A stretch of 64,000 bases of DNA from Bradyrhizobium sp. JYMT SZCCT0428. Lineage in GTDB: Bacteria; Pseudomonadota; Alphaproteobacteria; Rhizobiales; Xanthobacteraceae. Within the stretch, counting starts at the first letter, position 1. Every line of letters starts with the position of its first letter. A model generated the notes under the pieces. The model saw nothing but the letters and a program-made list of their open reading frames with translations. It was not told where the DNA came from and searched no databases. Positions 36,974-46,461 of this stretch are shown here, one piece after another. Made by a program: the position numbers and the translations under genes. Where the stretch lies: NCBI RefSeq assembly GCF_018131075.1, contig NZ_JAFCLS010000029.1, positions 51,636 to 115,635 of the forward strand. Direction: 5' to 3'.

Positions 36974-37070
36974 TCGGATATTTTGAGGTTTCCGGGGAGT
37001 TTTAGGCCGAGACGGCGCAGACCGCCAGCCGTATCTTCACGAGATCGACAGGTCAGAAAGTGCTTGAAAA

Positions 37071-37898
37071 TCAGATCCCGATCGCGTTGAGCATCTGGTC
37101 CATGGTGCGCGACGGCTCGGCGCAGCCGGCCTCGCCAACGATCTTGGCCGGAACACCCGCGACGGTGACGTTATGCGGTACCGGTTTGACCACCACCGAG
37201 CCTGCGGCGATGCGCGCGCAGTGACCGATCTCGATATTGCCGAGAATTTTCGCGCCGGCCCCGATCAGCACGCCGTGGCGAATCTTGGGATGACGATCCT
37301 CGTTCTCCTTGCCGGTGCCGCCGAGCGTGACACCGTGCAGGATCGAAACGTCGTCCTCGATGACAGCGGTCTCACCGCAGACGAAACCGGTGGCGTGATC
37401 GAGGAAGATTCCGCGGCCGATGGTCGCCGCCGGGTTGATGTCGGTCTGGAACACCGCGGACGCCCGGCTCTGCAGGTAATAGGCGAAATCCTTGCGCCCT
37501 CGCTTGTACAGCCAGTGCGCCAGCCGGTGAGTCTGCAGCGCGTGGAAGCCCTTGAAGTAAAGCAAGGGATCGATGAAGCGCGACGTCGCAGGATCGCGGT
37601 CATAGACCGCGACCAGATCGGCGCGGAACGCATTGCCGAAATCGGGCTCGTCGCGCAGCGCCTCGTCGTAGGTCTGGCGGATCAGATCGCCCGACAGCGC
37701 CGAATGATCGAGCCGCTCGGCCAGGCGGTGGATCACCGCATCTTCCAGCCGCTCGTGATGCAGCACGGTCGAGTAGATAAAGGACGCCAGTTCCGGCTCG
37801 CGGCGAACGATGTCTTCCGCCTCGTTCCGCACGCGATCCCAGATCGGATCGAGCGCGGCCAGCTTCGAGCCCTGCGGACTGACCTGATGCACTGCCAT
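37071..37898 (-). CDS. cysE: Serine O-acetyltransferase
   Basis: CysE makes O-acetylserine from serine and acetyl-CoA, the first step of cysteine synthesis, and is normally feedback-inhibited by cysteine. The 275-residue protein has the helical N-terminal domain (LASFIYSTVLHHERLEDAV), then left-handed beta-helix repeats with AATIGRGIFLDHATGFVCGE and HGVTLGGTGKE. The active-site His and Asp are in place. It is followed by DUF3126. Confidence 0.95.
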   Translation of the reverse strand: MAVHQVSPQGSKLAALDPIWDRVRNEAEDIVRREPELASFIYSTVLHHERLEDAVIHRLAERLDHSALSGDLIRQTYDEALRDEPDFGNAFRADLVAVYDRDPATSRFIDPLLYFKGFHALQTHRLAHWLYKRGRKDFAYYLQSRASAVFQTDINPAATIGRGIFLDHATGFVCGETAVIEDDVSILHGVTLGGTGKENEDRHPKIRHGVLIGAGAKILGNIEIGHCARIAAGSVVVKPVPHNVTVAGVPAKIVGEAGCAEPSRTMDQMLNAIGI

Positions 37899-38142
37899 TG
37901 GGGTTTCTCTCGGCTTGTTTCGCCTGGCGTTATAGCACGGCGGAGTGATGGCTGTCCCGGGGCAGGCTCCGGCAGAGTAAACCCCCGCCGAACGCCCCAG
38001 GATCGAATAGAGTCAGTTCAAAGTGGTTGGCGATTTCAGGAAATCAAGCCGGGTAAGGTCCGACTATTGGTGAATTTCGGCCCCCCGGCCATTCCGGGCA
38101 AGCTGGCCGAAATTGGGGGGAAGTCACATCAATACGCAGATT

Positions 38143-39495
38143 TTGCGCGCGCGGACGGCCGATTCACGGCTGGTCTGGGCCGCCACCATCGTCATCCCCC
38201 TGATGTTGCTCGCCCCTGCCCTGTGGAACGGCTACCCGCTGCTCCAATAGGATACCGGCGGCTATCTGGCGCGCTGGTATGAAGGCTATCTCGTGCCAAG
38301 CCGCTCCACGGTGTTCGGCCTCTATCTGCATTTCGGCGAAGACTCCGCGTTCTGGATCAATCTCGGAATCCAGGCGCTGGCAACATTGTGGATCCTGCAG
38401 CTGACGCTGCGCGCATTCGAAATCGCCCAGCCCTTGCGGCTGCTCGCAATGAGCCTAGTGCTGGCCGTGGCCACCGCGCTGCCGTGGCTCGCGAGCACGC
38501 TGCTGACCGACCTCTACGCCGGCCTGTCGGTGCTGTCGCTCTTCATCCTGGTCGCGCTGGGCGAGCGGACCTCGACAATCGAAAAATGTTCGCTGTTCGC
38601 GCTGACGGCGTTCGCCGTGGCCTCGCACAGCGCCACGCTGGCAGTGCTGCTCGGGCTGTGTTGTGTAGGGTGGATCGTGCGTCCGTTTTCGCGCGGACGG
38701 ATGACAGTTTCCGGACTGATGCAGGGCAGCCTCACCCTCGTCGCCGGCGCGGCGATGCTGCTGGCGGCGAATTTCGCGCTGTCTGGGAAAGTGGCGTGGA
38801 CGCCCGGCGGCTACGGCGTCGCCTTCGGACGCATGCTGCAGGACGGCATCGTCGCGCGTTACCTGAAGGAGCATTGTCCGCAGCAGCAGTTGAAGCTCTG
38901 TCCCTATCGCGACCAGTTGCCTGCAACGGCCGATCAATTTCTGTGGGGCAACAGCATGTTCAACACGCTTGGCCGCTTCAAGGGCCTGGGCGACGAGATG
39001 AGCTTCATCGTGCTGCGTTCGCTGGCCGAATATCCGGCACGGCAGATCGAGGCGGCGGTCACCGGAACCGCGCGGCAACTGGTCCATGTCGCGACCGGCG
39101 AAGGCACCAATGAATGGATCGGCCACACCTACGGGATCATCGAGCGTTATATCCCAACGCAGGTCAAGGCGATGCGCGCCGCGAACCAGCAGCGCTGGCG
39201 GCTCGACTTCGCCGCCATCAACCGTCTCCACGTTCCGGTGGCGCTTGTCTCGATGCTGCTGGCCGTAATCGTGTTCGGCCGCGGCCTGCGGCGGCGTCCG
39301 TTCGATGATCTCACGCTCCTCGCAGGAACCGTTACATTGGCGGTGCTTGGCAACGCCTTTATCTGCGCCGTGATATCAGGCCCGCATGACCGCTATGGCG
39401 CGCGCATGGCGTGGGTCGCGACCTTCGTGGTGCTGATCGCAGCGGCGCGGCAATTTTTCGGCGAGGACCCACGCGAAGGCTCAGCTTCGCCGTGA
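38143..39495 (+). pseudogene. Polytopic membrane protein, interrupted by an in-frame stop
   Basis: The frame from 38293 to 39495 has many hydrophobic helices (for example NLGIQALATLWILQLTLRAF). Immediately upstream, the same frame continues cleanly: LVWAATIVIPLMLLAPALWN, GYPLLQ, then TAG at 38248-38250, then DTGGYLARWYEGYLVPSRST. A single change of that TAG to TAC (Tyr) would rejoin it. The true start may be the TTG at 38143, or an ATC at 38128 placed where an ATG would sit behind gggggaag. The function is not known. Confidence 0.65.
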
Positions 39496-40233
39496 GAGGA
39501 AATCGATGACGCCGGCCTTGTAGACCTTGTCGCCGACCGCGCGCATGTGATCGCGGTTCGGAATATCCAGCACCTCGGCGTCCGGAATGATCTCGCCCAG
39601 CGCCTGCGCCGAGCCTGCGATTTCGTCTGAGGTGCCAACCGCGATCAGCACGGGCACCCTTATAGCGGCGGCTTCATCCCGCGTCATCAGGCGCCGCGAG
39701 CCGCGCAGGCAGGCCGCCAGCGCGCGGCGGTCGGAACGGGTCTGGTCGGCAAAAGCGCGAAACGTCCGCCCGACCGGGTCGGTCACGTCGTCCAGCGACG
39801 GCGCCTCGAGTGCGAGGGCTACGTTTTCGCCGGGGCCGCCGCCCGTGATCATCCCAATCCCGATGCCGCCCAGGATGGCCGAGCGCAGCCGCTGCGGCTG
39901 GCTGAGCGCCATCACCGCCGTCATCCGCGATCCCAGCGAATAGCCCATCACGTCGGCCCGCTCGATTGCCAAATGATCCAGCAGCGCGATGACGTCGCCG
40001 GCCATGATCGCGATCTCGTAGCTCGCGGCGTCGTACAGCTTGCCGGAATCGCCATGACCGCGGTTGTCGAGCGCGATCACGCGGCGCCCGGCTTTCTTCA
40101 GTTCGGACACCCAGGTCGGATAGACCCAGTTCACGTTCTTGCTCGAGGCAAAGCCGTGTACGAGAACGATCGGATCGCCCTCGCCTTCGTCGAGATAGGC
40201 AATTTCGACATCGCCGTTGTGAAAACTCGGCAT
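39481..40233 (-). CDS. Alpha/beta hydrolase
   Basis: A 250-residue alpha/beta hydrolase with the oxyanion-hole block IVLVHGFASSKNVNW, nucleophile elbow VMGYSLGSRMTAV and a C-terminal NRDHMRAVG with the histidine. There is no signal peptide. It overlaps the end of the convergent membrane-protein gene by 15 bp. The substrate is unknown. Confidence 0.92.
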   Translation of the reverse strand: MPSFHNGDVEIAYLDEGEGDPIVLVHGFASSKNVNWVYPTWVSELKKAGRRVIALDNRGHGDSGKLYDAASYEIAIMAGDVIALLDHLAIERADVMGYSLGSRMTAVMALSQPQRLRSAILGGIGIGMITGGGPGENVALALEAPSLDDVTDPVGRTFRAFADQTRSDRRALAACLRGSRRLMTRDEAAAIRVPVLIAVGTSDEIAGSAQALGEIIPDAEVLDIPNRDHMRAVGDKVYKAGVIDFLSRRS

Positions 40234-40289
40234 CGCTAATTCCGTTTTTTGGGGAGTTCAAATTGCGCGATCGAAAAACGATCGCAACT

Positions 40290-41432
40290 CTAGCCGCAGG
40301 TGGCGGCGCCCGCCAGAGCCGGACCGGGAAGTAACGCCGCCGCCTGCTCTCGCTGCCGTCTCGCCTTCTTGCGGCGCAGATACGCCATGGTGGCGCGCTC
40401 GGTGATTGCCTTGATCGACGACAGGAAGCCGAACAGCGCCAGCAGCGCACTGAATACCCACAGCGACAGATTGAATGCGCCGGCCGCCAGCAGCAGTGCG
40501 CCGCGGCCGAACAGTTTCAGGATCGCCCGGGTCTGGCCACCCTTGGATTCCGCGAGCCGTGCGGCGCGCGCGATATCCTTCGGGCCCTCGGCGATGCGCA
40601 GCGTGTCGAGCGCGCCGCGCGTACCGGCCTTCTCTCCGATGCGGCCGACGTCCTTGGCCAGCCGGACCAGCGCACCGGCCTTCTCGGCGCGGAACGCCGC
40701 CTTGATCGCGCTGACGGTCTGGCCTGGCCGCAGCACCGAGCCGGAGGCGACCGCCTTCTGCAGCATCGGCCCATCGACGACCTCGCGCGCCGAGCGGCCG
40801 GCCCATAGCATCAGCCCCTCGCCGAGGCGCCCGACCTTGCGGGCATCCTTGACCATGGTCAGCCCGGCACGCACCGGTAGCGCGCCACCGACCGACACAT
40901 AGGTCGCCGCCGTCACCGCCAGGCCCACTGTTGCAAGTCCCAGCACCAGATGATCGGTATCCTCGCCCATCGCCAGATGCTTGCTCTCGCGCACCACGTC
41001 GCGGATATCGCCGAACACGAAGAGATCGCCGGCCACCGTGCCCGACAGGCTCGCGACATCCTCGGCGTTGCCGGTGATGAGACCGACCGCGAAACGTTTA
41101 GCAAAATGCGAGGTTGAGTCCGCGTCCGTGACGGCCTCGTTTACGCGCTGCGACAGCTCTTCGCCAATGGCGATGTTCTTGTCGCGCGCAAGTTCGGCAA
41201 AGCTGCCGGCAAGATCGGCATCGCCTGCCGCCAGCGCGGCCTCGATATTTTCTGCAACCAGCGCCGGGTTGTTCCGCAGGGCAGAATTGATCCTCAGATC
41301 GGCCAATTCGGACGGCTCGTCCTGCGCCGCCAGGATCGCAAAAGCGTCGCGCGCGTGTGGCCATAGCGCCGCACCCACGGCGATAGTTGCCGCCATGCCC
41401 GCCACCGCCAAACTGAGCCCTGCCCGCTTCAT
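40290..41432 (-). CDS. Conserved membrane protein of unknown function
   Basis: A 380-residue protein. It has an N-terminal membrane segment or signal (LSLAVAGMAATIAVGAALW), a helical region, then a stretch (LVLGLATVGLAVTAATYV) and a C-terminal hydrophobic region (ALLLAAGAFNLSLWVFSALL) with a basic end. No known domain is recognised. It lies upstream of the alpha/beta hydrolase on the same strand with a 57-bp gap. Confidence 0.7.
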   Translation of the reverse strand: MKRAGLSLAVAGMAATIAVGAALWPHARDAFAILAAQDEPSELADLRINSALRNNPALVAENIEAALAAGDADLAGSFAELARDKNIAIGEELSQRVNEAVTDADSTSHFAKRFAVGLITGNAEDVASLSGTVAGDLFVFGDIRDVVRESKHLAMGEDTDHLVLGLATVGLAVTAATYVSVGGALPVRAGLTMVKDARKVGRLGEGLMLWAGRSAREVVDGPMLQKAVASGSVLRPGQTVSAIKAAFRAEKAGALVRLAKDVGRIGEKAGTRGALDTLRIAEGPKDIARAARLAESKGGQTRAILKLFGRGALLLAAGAFNLSLWVFSALLALFGFLSSIKAITERATMAYLRRKKARRQREQAAALLPGPALAGAATCG

Positions 41433-41683
41433 CCTGCAAAACCTGGGTTTTCGCTGCCCTCAACATAATGTGCCGCATTTGCGACACAACGTCCCCGACG
41501 AAAGAAGGGCTTCTCTGGGACGACAAGATTGTGTCGAATTTGCATGAGCAAATGTGCGGCGGCGACCTTCAAGAATCTGGGCTCTAGGAATCAACGGAAC
41601 CCGTCAGTATGGTGCGCGGCATTTCGGGCCGCCGCATCGCGTTGGTTGCGTCCGTCCGTCATTGCTATCCAAGGTGAAACAAG

Positions 41684-41929
41684 ATGTCCGATCATGTCGT
41701 CCCGCACTTTCACAACGACGCCGGCGTCTCGGTAATCGAGATCGGCTCGCAGGAATTCATGTGCGTGGGCGCCAATCCGCCGTTCGACCATCCGCATGTA
41801 TTCCTCGATCTCGGCAACGACAACGAGATCATCTGCCCCTATTGCTCGACGCTGTACCGGTTTGCCGCCGATCTCAAAGCCGGCGAAGCGCGCCCCCCGG
41901 AATGCGTGCTGAAAGACAAAGTCGCCTGA
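41684..41929 (+). CDS. Zinc-finger-domain protein (NDUFS6/COG4391-like)
   Basis: An 81-residue protein with His and Cys positions of the small zinc-finger family (DHPHVFLDLG, IICPYCSTLYRF). The mitochondrial relative, NDUFS6, is an accessory subunit of complex I; the bacterial protein's role is not established. It is 10 bp upstream of the FAD monooxygenase start, so they probably form an operon. Confidence 0.88.
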   Translation: MSDHVVPHFHNDAGVSVIEIGSQEFMCVGANPPFDHPHVFLDLGNDNEIICPYCSTLYRFAADLKAGEARPPECVLKDKVA

Positions 41930-41939
41930 CAGGTCCGCC

Positions 41940-43139
41940 GTGGCGGTTACGCGCACCATCGTTGTCGCTGGTGCCGGGATCGGAGGACTGACCGCGGCGC
42001 TGGCGCTCGCAAAGCAAGGCTTTCGCATCGTCGTTCTGGAAAAGGCCGAGCGGCTGGAGGAAGCTGGCGCCGGCCTGCAGCTGTCGCCCAACGCCAGCCG
42101 CGTCCTGGTTGAACTCGGTCTGCAGCCGCGGCTCGCGCCGCGCGCCGTGACACCCCAATCCATCAACATCATGAGTGCCCGGGACGGCGGCGAGATCGCC
42201 CGCCTGCCGCTCGGTGAGGCCGCGAATTTTCGTGCCGGCGCGCCCTATTGGGTGGTGCATCGCGCCGACCTGCAGGCGGCGCTGCAGGCCCAGGTCGACC
42301 ACAGTCCCGACATCGAATTGCGGCTTGGCTGCCAGTTCGAGGATGTCACCGCGCACGCTAAGGGACTGACGGTCGTGCAGCGCCGCGGCAATGCGCGGCA
42401 ACAGGAACTGGCGGTGGCGCTGATCGGCGCCGACGGCATCTGGTCGGCGGTCCGGCATCATTTGTTCCCGGAGGTCCAGCCGCAATTCTCCGGTCTGATC
42501 GCCTGGCGCGGCACGCTCGATGCGACGGCGCTGCCGCGCGAATATACTTCGCCCCGGGTGCAACTCTGGATGGGACCAAGAGCGCATCTCGTCGCCTATC
42601 CGATCTCGGGCGGACGGCACATCAATGTCGTCGCCATCGTGCCGGGGACGTGGAACAGGCCGGGCTGGAGCGCACCGGGCGAGGCTAATGAAGTCAAGGC
42701 GGCGTTCTCGCAGCAATGGCCGGCGACCGCGCGAATGCTGATCGGCGCCGTCGAAGAATGGCGGCGATGGGCGCTGTTCACGGTGCCCGATATCGGCGAC
42801 TGGAGTGACGGCGCGATCGCGCTGCTTGGCGATGCCGCGCATGCGATGCTGCCGTTCGCCGCGCAAGGCGCGGGAATGGCGATCGAGGACGCCGCGGTGC
42901 TGGCGAAAGCCTTGAGCGATAGCTCCGGCGACAATACCGCCGGCATCCCGGCGGCCCTGAAGCGCTACGGAAGGCAGCGCCGCGACCGCGTCTTAAGGGT
43001 TCAGCGCGCCGCGCGGCGGTCAGGTCAAATCTATCATCTGACAGGACCGCTGGCGCTCGCGCGCGATCTTGCGATCAAGTCGCTCGGTCCAAGGCGAATG
43101 CTGGCGCGGCAGGACTGGATTTACGACTGGCGGGCGTGA
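41940..43139 (+). CDS. FAD-dependent aromatic-type monooxygenase
   Basis: A 399-residue class A flavoprotein hydroxylase. The Rossmann motif is VVAGAGIGGLTAALALAKQG, the DG motif GADGIWSAVRHHLF and the GD motif LLGDAAHAMLPFAAQGAGMA. This group includes salicylate hydroxylase, UbiH-like and related enzymes; the substrate is not predictable. It starts at GTG 41940. Confidence 0.92.
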   Translation: MAVTRTIVVAGAGIGGLTAALALAKQGFRIVVLEKAERLEEAGAGLQLSPNASRVLVELGLQPRLAPRAVTPQSINIMSARDGGEIARLPLGEAANFRAGAPYWVVHRADLQAALQAQVDHSPDIELRLGCQFEDVTAHAKGLTVVQRRGNARQQELAVALIGADGIWSAVRHHLFPEVQPQFSGLIAWRGTLDATALPREYTSPRVQLWMGPRAHLVAYPISGGRHINVVAIVPGTWNRPGWSAPGEANEVKAAFSQQWPATARMLIGAVEEWRRWALFTVPDIGDWSDGAIALLGDAAHAMLPFAAQGAGMAIEDAAVLAKALSDSSGDNTAGIPAALKRYGRQRRDRVLRVQRAARRSGQIYHLTGPLALARDLAIKSLGPRRMLARQDWIYDWRA

Positions 43140-43184
43140 ACGTCTGACGCGACACATGGCGCGGGAGGACTTCCGCAGGGCGCG

Positions 43185-43622
43185 TCATCGCGACGATGGA
43201 CGGGATCCCCTGACGCCTGCGGATGGCGCAGGCGGCGCCGCCGCCGCGCTCGCGGCAGGTTTGGACTCCGGCGGCGACTCCTGGCATTTGTTGCGCCGCC
43301 AGGCCTCCTCGGCGAATTTCGATTGTCCCTGGGTCGCAATGAGTTCGTTGCGATAGGCAAGCTCCGACACGACAGAGCCGCCGACGCCGGTCTCAGCCTT
43401 CGCCATCAGACCCTGCAGTTCCGCCTTGCGCCCGGCAATCTTGACGCGTTCCGTCTCGAGCTGCTTGCATTCATAGAGGTCGTATTTGGCGGGATCGGCA
43501 AAAGCCGTCGACACGTTGTCGCCCACGCTGGCACAGCCGGAGAGCCCTGCCCCTGCCGCGAGCAGCGCCAACACGCCTACGGCACGCGAAATTCGCCGGC
43601 AATGGGACGAGGATACGGGCAT
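43185..43622 (-). CDS. Small lipoprotein
   Basis: A 145-residue protein with a lipoprotein signal ending in the lipobox GLSGC followed by ASVGD. The mature part has two further cysteines (YECKQLETERVKIAGRKAEL; RNKCQES) and an Ala/Pro-rich tail. It resembles a small conserved family in Bradyrhizobium. It converges on the FAD monooxygenase and faces the left copy of the 150-bp direct repeat. Confidence 0.75.
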   Translation of the reverse strand: MPVSSSHCRRISRAVGVLALLAAGAGLSGCASVGDNVSTAFADPAKYDLYECKQLETERVKIAGRKAELQGLMAKAETGVGGSVVSELAYRNELIATQGQSKFAEEAWRRNKCQESPPESKPAASAAAAPPAPSAGVRGSRPSSR

Positions 43623-43640
43623 CGGACCTTCATAAGCCTA

Positions 43641-43789
43641 CAACGTTGAGATTGCCTAAAGCAGGACCAGATGTCCGCATTGAGGCTTTGCGTCCGGCCT
43701 CGCGTTCCCCATATGGAAAGGCGCGTTTCCGGGGCGGATTATCCCATTTCCACTTCGCCGACAAACGCGCTAAGTATCTGATCTTCTGA
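43641..43789. repeat. Left copy of the 150-bp direct repeat
   Basis: The inner 70 bp (from ggcgcgtttccggggcggat to the closing tctgatcttctga) differ from the right copy at 48098 at only about two positions. The outer part is more diverged. It continues briefly into aagcgga and tggcg, which look like the first bases of the tRNA-Leu gene that follows the right copy. Confidence 0.85.
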
Positions 43790-43818
43790 GGTATAAGCGG
43801 ATGACCGGTGGCGAGTAC

Positions 43819-44922
43819 CTAAGGGCTGTCACCGACAAACCCGCCCTTCCCGGACCAAAAGGGCAACCCGCTCCAGCGGGTTTCTTCTGCATAATAGCGG
43901 TGACGGTTGCTGAGGTAGTCGGCGAACAACTGCGCACGCTCAGCATCTCTTTCTTGATGCGCTTTGTCAGCCAACCGGCCGGATAGCAAGCACTCAGCCA
44001 TCCGGGACGCATCGCGAACAGAACTGAAAATTCCGGAAGCCGATAAGGGATCGCGCGATTCCGCGAGGTCGCCGAGGAGACACCAATCCGGCCCGATCGT
44101 CTTGTCTGCCAGCCCGGAATGAGCGGTCCCCGAAAACCATTCGAGTTTGTCGCTCTGGCCTTCCGGAATCTCGTCGAGAAATTTCGACAGCCGCGAACAG
44201 TCCTTCAATTCTTCCCGCAATGAACCGAGCGAACGGCGAAACGGAAGGCCAAGCTGAATGTCGAAAAAGACATAGATGATCCAGGCGTTCCCCGGTACGG
44301 GCGTCGCATAGACCCAACCTCGATCGAAGCATTCGATGAATGGCCGGGTGTCTGCTACCGGTATGGGCAGCCGAACGGCGACGAACGTCAATCGATCAAA
44401 TTTCCTCCGATCGATACGCAGCAAAGGAATGTTGGACCTGCCTGTCGCCAGCACGAGATATCGCGCATCACAGCGTACCGTATCGTTGCCGGTCTGCAGA
44501 AATAGCCGCCAACCCGAATTGCCAGCCTGTTGTATGTCCCTCGCTGTCCATCCGAGTCGTGTTTCAACCCCGCGGTTCCTGGCTGCGGCAAGCAATTGCT
44601 CCTCGAACAGTCGCCGGTCCAGCGACAGCGCATGCCCATTCGGATCGAAGATGAAATCGGTTTCCTGCGGCGCGTTGGACGCCCAGCCGTTCACGAAGCC
44701 ATGAACCGGCAGATGCACACCGGCCCATCCGTCGGGCAGGATTGCGAGTTGACCGAGGAACGATTTGACTTTCGGCTGAATAAATTCTCCAGCCTTGAAA
44801 CCAGCCGCTTTCGCTGCATCGACCAGCAGCACGCGGGCGCCACCAGCAGCCAGAAGCGTGCAGGCCGCGAGTCCTGCTGGTCCGCCACCAACGACGGCAA
44901 AATCGAACACCGCCGCGTTCAC
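43819..44922 (-). CDS. LodB-like FAD-dependent oxidoreductase
   Basis: A 367-residue flavoprotein with FAVVGGGPAGLAACTLLAAG (Rossmann FAD site) and DWCLLGDLAESRDPLSASGI at the second FAD block. The fold matches the halogenase/geranylgeranyl-reductase-like group that includes LodB, needed for post-translational making of the CTQ cofactor in LodA. Its ATG overlaps the stop of the LodA-like gene upstream (ATGA). Its assignment as LodB rests on this neighbourhood. Confidence 0.8.
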   Translation of the reverse strand: MNAAVFDFAVVGGGPAGLAACTLLAAGGARVLLVDAAKAAGFKAGEFIQPKVKSFLGQLAILPDGWAGVHLPVHGFVNGWASNAPQETDFIFDPNGHALSLDRRLFEEQLLAAARNRGVETRLGWTARDIQQAGNSGWRLFLQTGNDTVRCDARYLVLATGRSNIPLLRIDRRKFDRLTFVAVRLPIPVADTRPFIECFDRGWVYATPVPGNAWIIYVFFDIQLGLPFRRSLGSLREELKDCSRLSKFLDEIPEGQSDKLEWFSGTAHSGLADKTIGPDWCLLGDLAESRDPLSASGIFSSVRDASRMAECLLSGRLADKAHQERDAERAQLFADYLSNRHRYYAEETRWSGLPFWSGKGGFVGDSP

Positions 44923-46436
44923 ACCTCGATCAACGCACGCTCGGTTTCAAATACCCCGTCATTGCCAGCGATGCGCTTCGAAATGAAGCCCAGATCCATC
45001 GCATGCTCGACCAGATCCCGATGCGCACCGATCCCTCGGTCCCATTCGATTTTAGTCGCCTGATTTTCACTCCGCCTTACGTGCAATGGCCGCTGCGCAG
45101 GCCACCAGATCGAATCAGGCCCTTGCCATTTGCATTCCCAGAAGTCGGCCTGCCAGGGGCAGGCCATATTGCGCGTCAGAAATCCCGGCGACGGCGCCCA
45201 AGCGCGGCCATCATGTTCAAACGGCTCACGGGTTATCCGGAATGGCGCCTGGTAAAGCTCCGTGTAGGTCGTGATGATGCCTGCCTCGATGCCAGGGAAA
45301 AATCCACCCCCCACGCCTTGCGTCAGGCTTGCACGGTCCAGACCTTCCGGGTTGATCGATCCTGGCACATCGGCCGCTGCAAAATCCTCGACGAATGTTC
45401 CATCCCTCCACAGATTGAGCCACCTCCTTTGTGTTCTCGTGAACGAAAGATTAGCGATCAATCCTCCGGCGACCTGGTCCAGCTTGCTCCGCGCTTCCTG
45501 GCGAAGCGCATTATTCGCCTTCGATCCAAGTTCGCTCCAGTTCATCGGGAAGGTTTCCCAGAATGAAAAATTCGAAACCCAGCGATAATTCGACACCGCC
45601 TTCAAGATCGGCAGGATGTCGCGCTTGAACGACGGCTCAGCCGACGCCGCAAGATGACCATTCCGCACGGCAGCGTCGTAAGCAACGTCATAGAGCGTCA
45701 CCACGCCGAGCGTATAAGGCGCAAAATCCGGTGGCGCCACGATCACCCATGCATCCTTCAATTCTATCGCCGGCATTCCTGGAAGCTTTACCGTTGCCGA
45801 CACGGGACCATCCGAGACGTCATCGTGCCAGAATTCGTTATTGGCAAAGTCGTTGCCGCTCGGATTGACTTCGTCGCCGATCGGCTTACCCGCCGGGACA
45901 CTGGCCGATTGGCCTCGCCCGCCGAGCACGATGAGACGTCCCTTCCCGTCGGTGCGCAGTTCGCCAAGATAAACGTCCTGGCCCTTGAATTGCCCGGCGT
46001 TGGTCGCTGCAGCAAACTGGTCCTTGCCGGCGATACCCGGAAACTGGGGCCGGATAATCAGCTTGTCGGAATCAACCCCCGGATTACGCTTGATGTCGTC
46101 GTCTTCGGGCGTATCCTCCGAGCGGAACCTTCCGGCAGCCGCTTTCTGATTGGCGAGTTCGACGTGCCATTCAATTTCAGCCTCGTCGGCCGTGATCTCG
46201 CGGAATTGGGTAATGGCGCCGGAGGCATCGCTGTCGACTTCATAAACCCGGAAGCGAGCCCCCTGCCGCCGGACTTGACCGTCGGCGCGATGCGCCGTAA
46301 CGGCAGTGATTGAACCATCAGCCGTCAGCTCGAGCGGGCCGATATCGGCGACTTCGGGACTGAGAAAAAACGAATCGGGGTGGTTGCCGAGTCGCGCGAT
46401 ACCGATGCGCGGGTAAATCCTGAGCTCTTTCGCCAT
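44919..46436 (-). CDS. LodA/GoxA-like CTQ-dependent oxidase
   Basis: A 505-residue protein of the LodA family of quinoprotein oxidases, which deaminate an amino acid (lysine or glycine) with O2, giving H2O2. Family blocks are visible: YPRIGIARLGN at the start, GVGGGFFPGIEAGI, and MACPWQADFWEC with Cys at about 426 and the Trp pair at 444-445 in WWPAQRP. Cysteine and tryptophan are the residues that form cysteine tryptophylquinone. It is shorter than Marinomonas LodA (about 726). No signal peptide is visible. Confidence 0.85.
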   Translation of the reverse strand: MAKELRIYPRIGIARLGNHPDSFFLSPEVADIGPLELTADGSITAVTAHRADGQVRRQGARFRVYEVDSDASGAITQFREITADEAEIEWHVELANQKAAAGRFRSEDTPEDDDIKRNPGVDSDKLIIRPQFPGIAGKDQFAAATNAGQFKGQDVYLGELRTDGKGRLIVLGGRGQSASVPAGKPIGDEVNPSGNDFANNEFWHDDVSDGPVSATVKLPGMPAIELKDAWVIVAPPDFAPYTLGVVTLYDVAYDAAVRNGHLAASAEPSFKRDILPILKAVSNYRWVSNFSFWETFPMNWSELGSKANNALRQEARSKLDQVAGGLIANLSFTRTQRRWLNLWRDGTFVEDFAAADVPGSINPEGLDRASLTQGVGGGFFPGIEAGIITTYTELYQAPFRITREPFEHDGRAWAPSPGFLTRNMACPWQADFWECKWQGPDSIWWPAQRPLHVRRSENQATKIEWDRGIGAHRDLVEHAMDLGFISKRIAGNDGVFETERALIEV

Positions 46437-46461
46437 TCAATCCTCCTCAAATATCGGGATT

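Noticed and set aside
41874..42866. 330-codon minus-strand ORF across the FAD monooxygenase
   Set aside because: Antisense shadow; no homology expected and no ribosome site.
43185..43622. Lipoprotein as part of the oxidase cassette
   Set aside because: It lies outside the left direct repeat and is likely part of the core chromosome.
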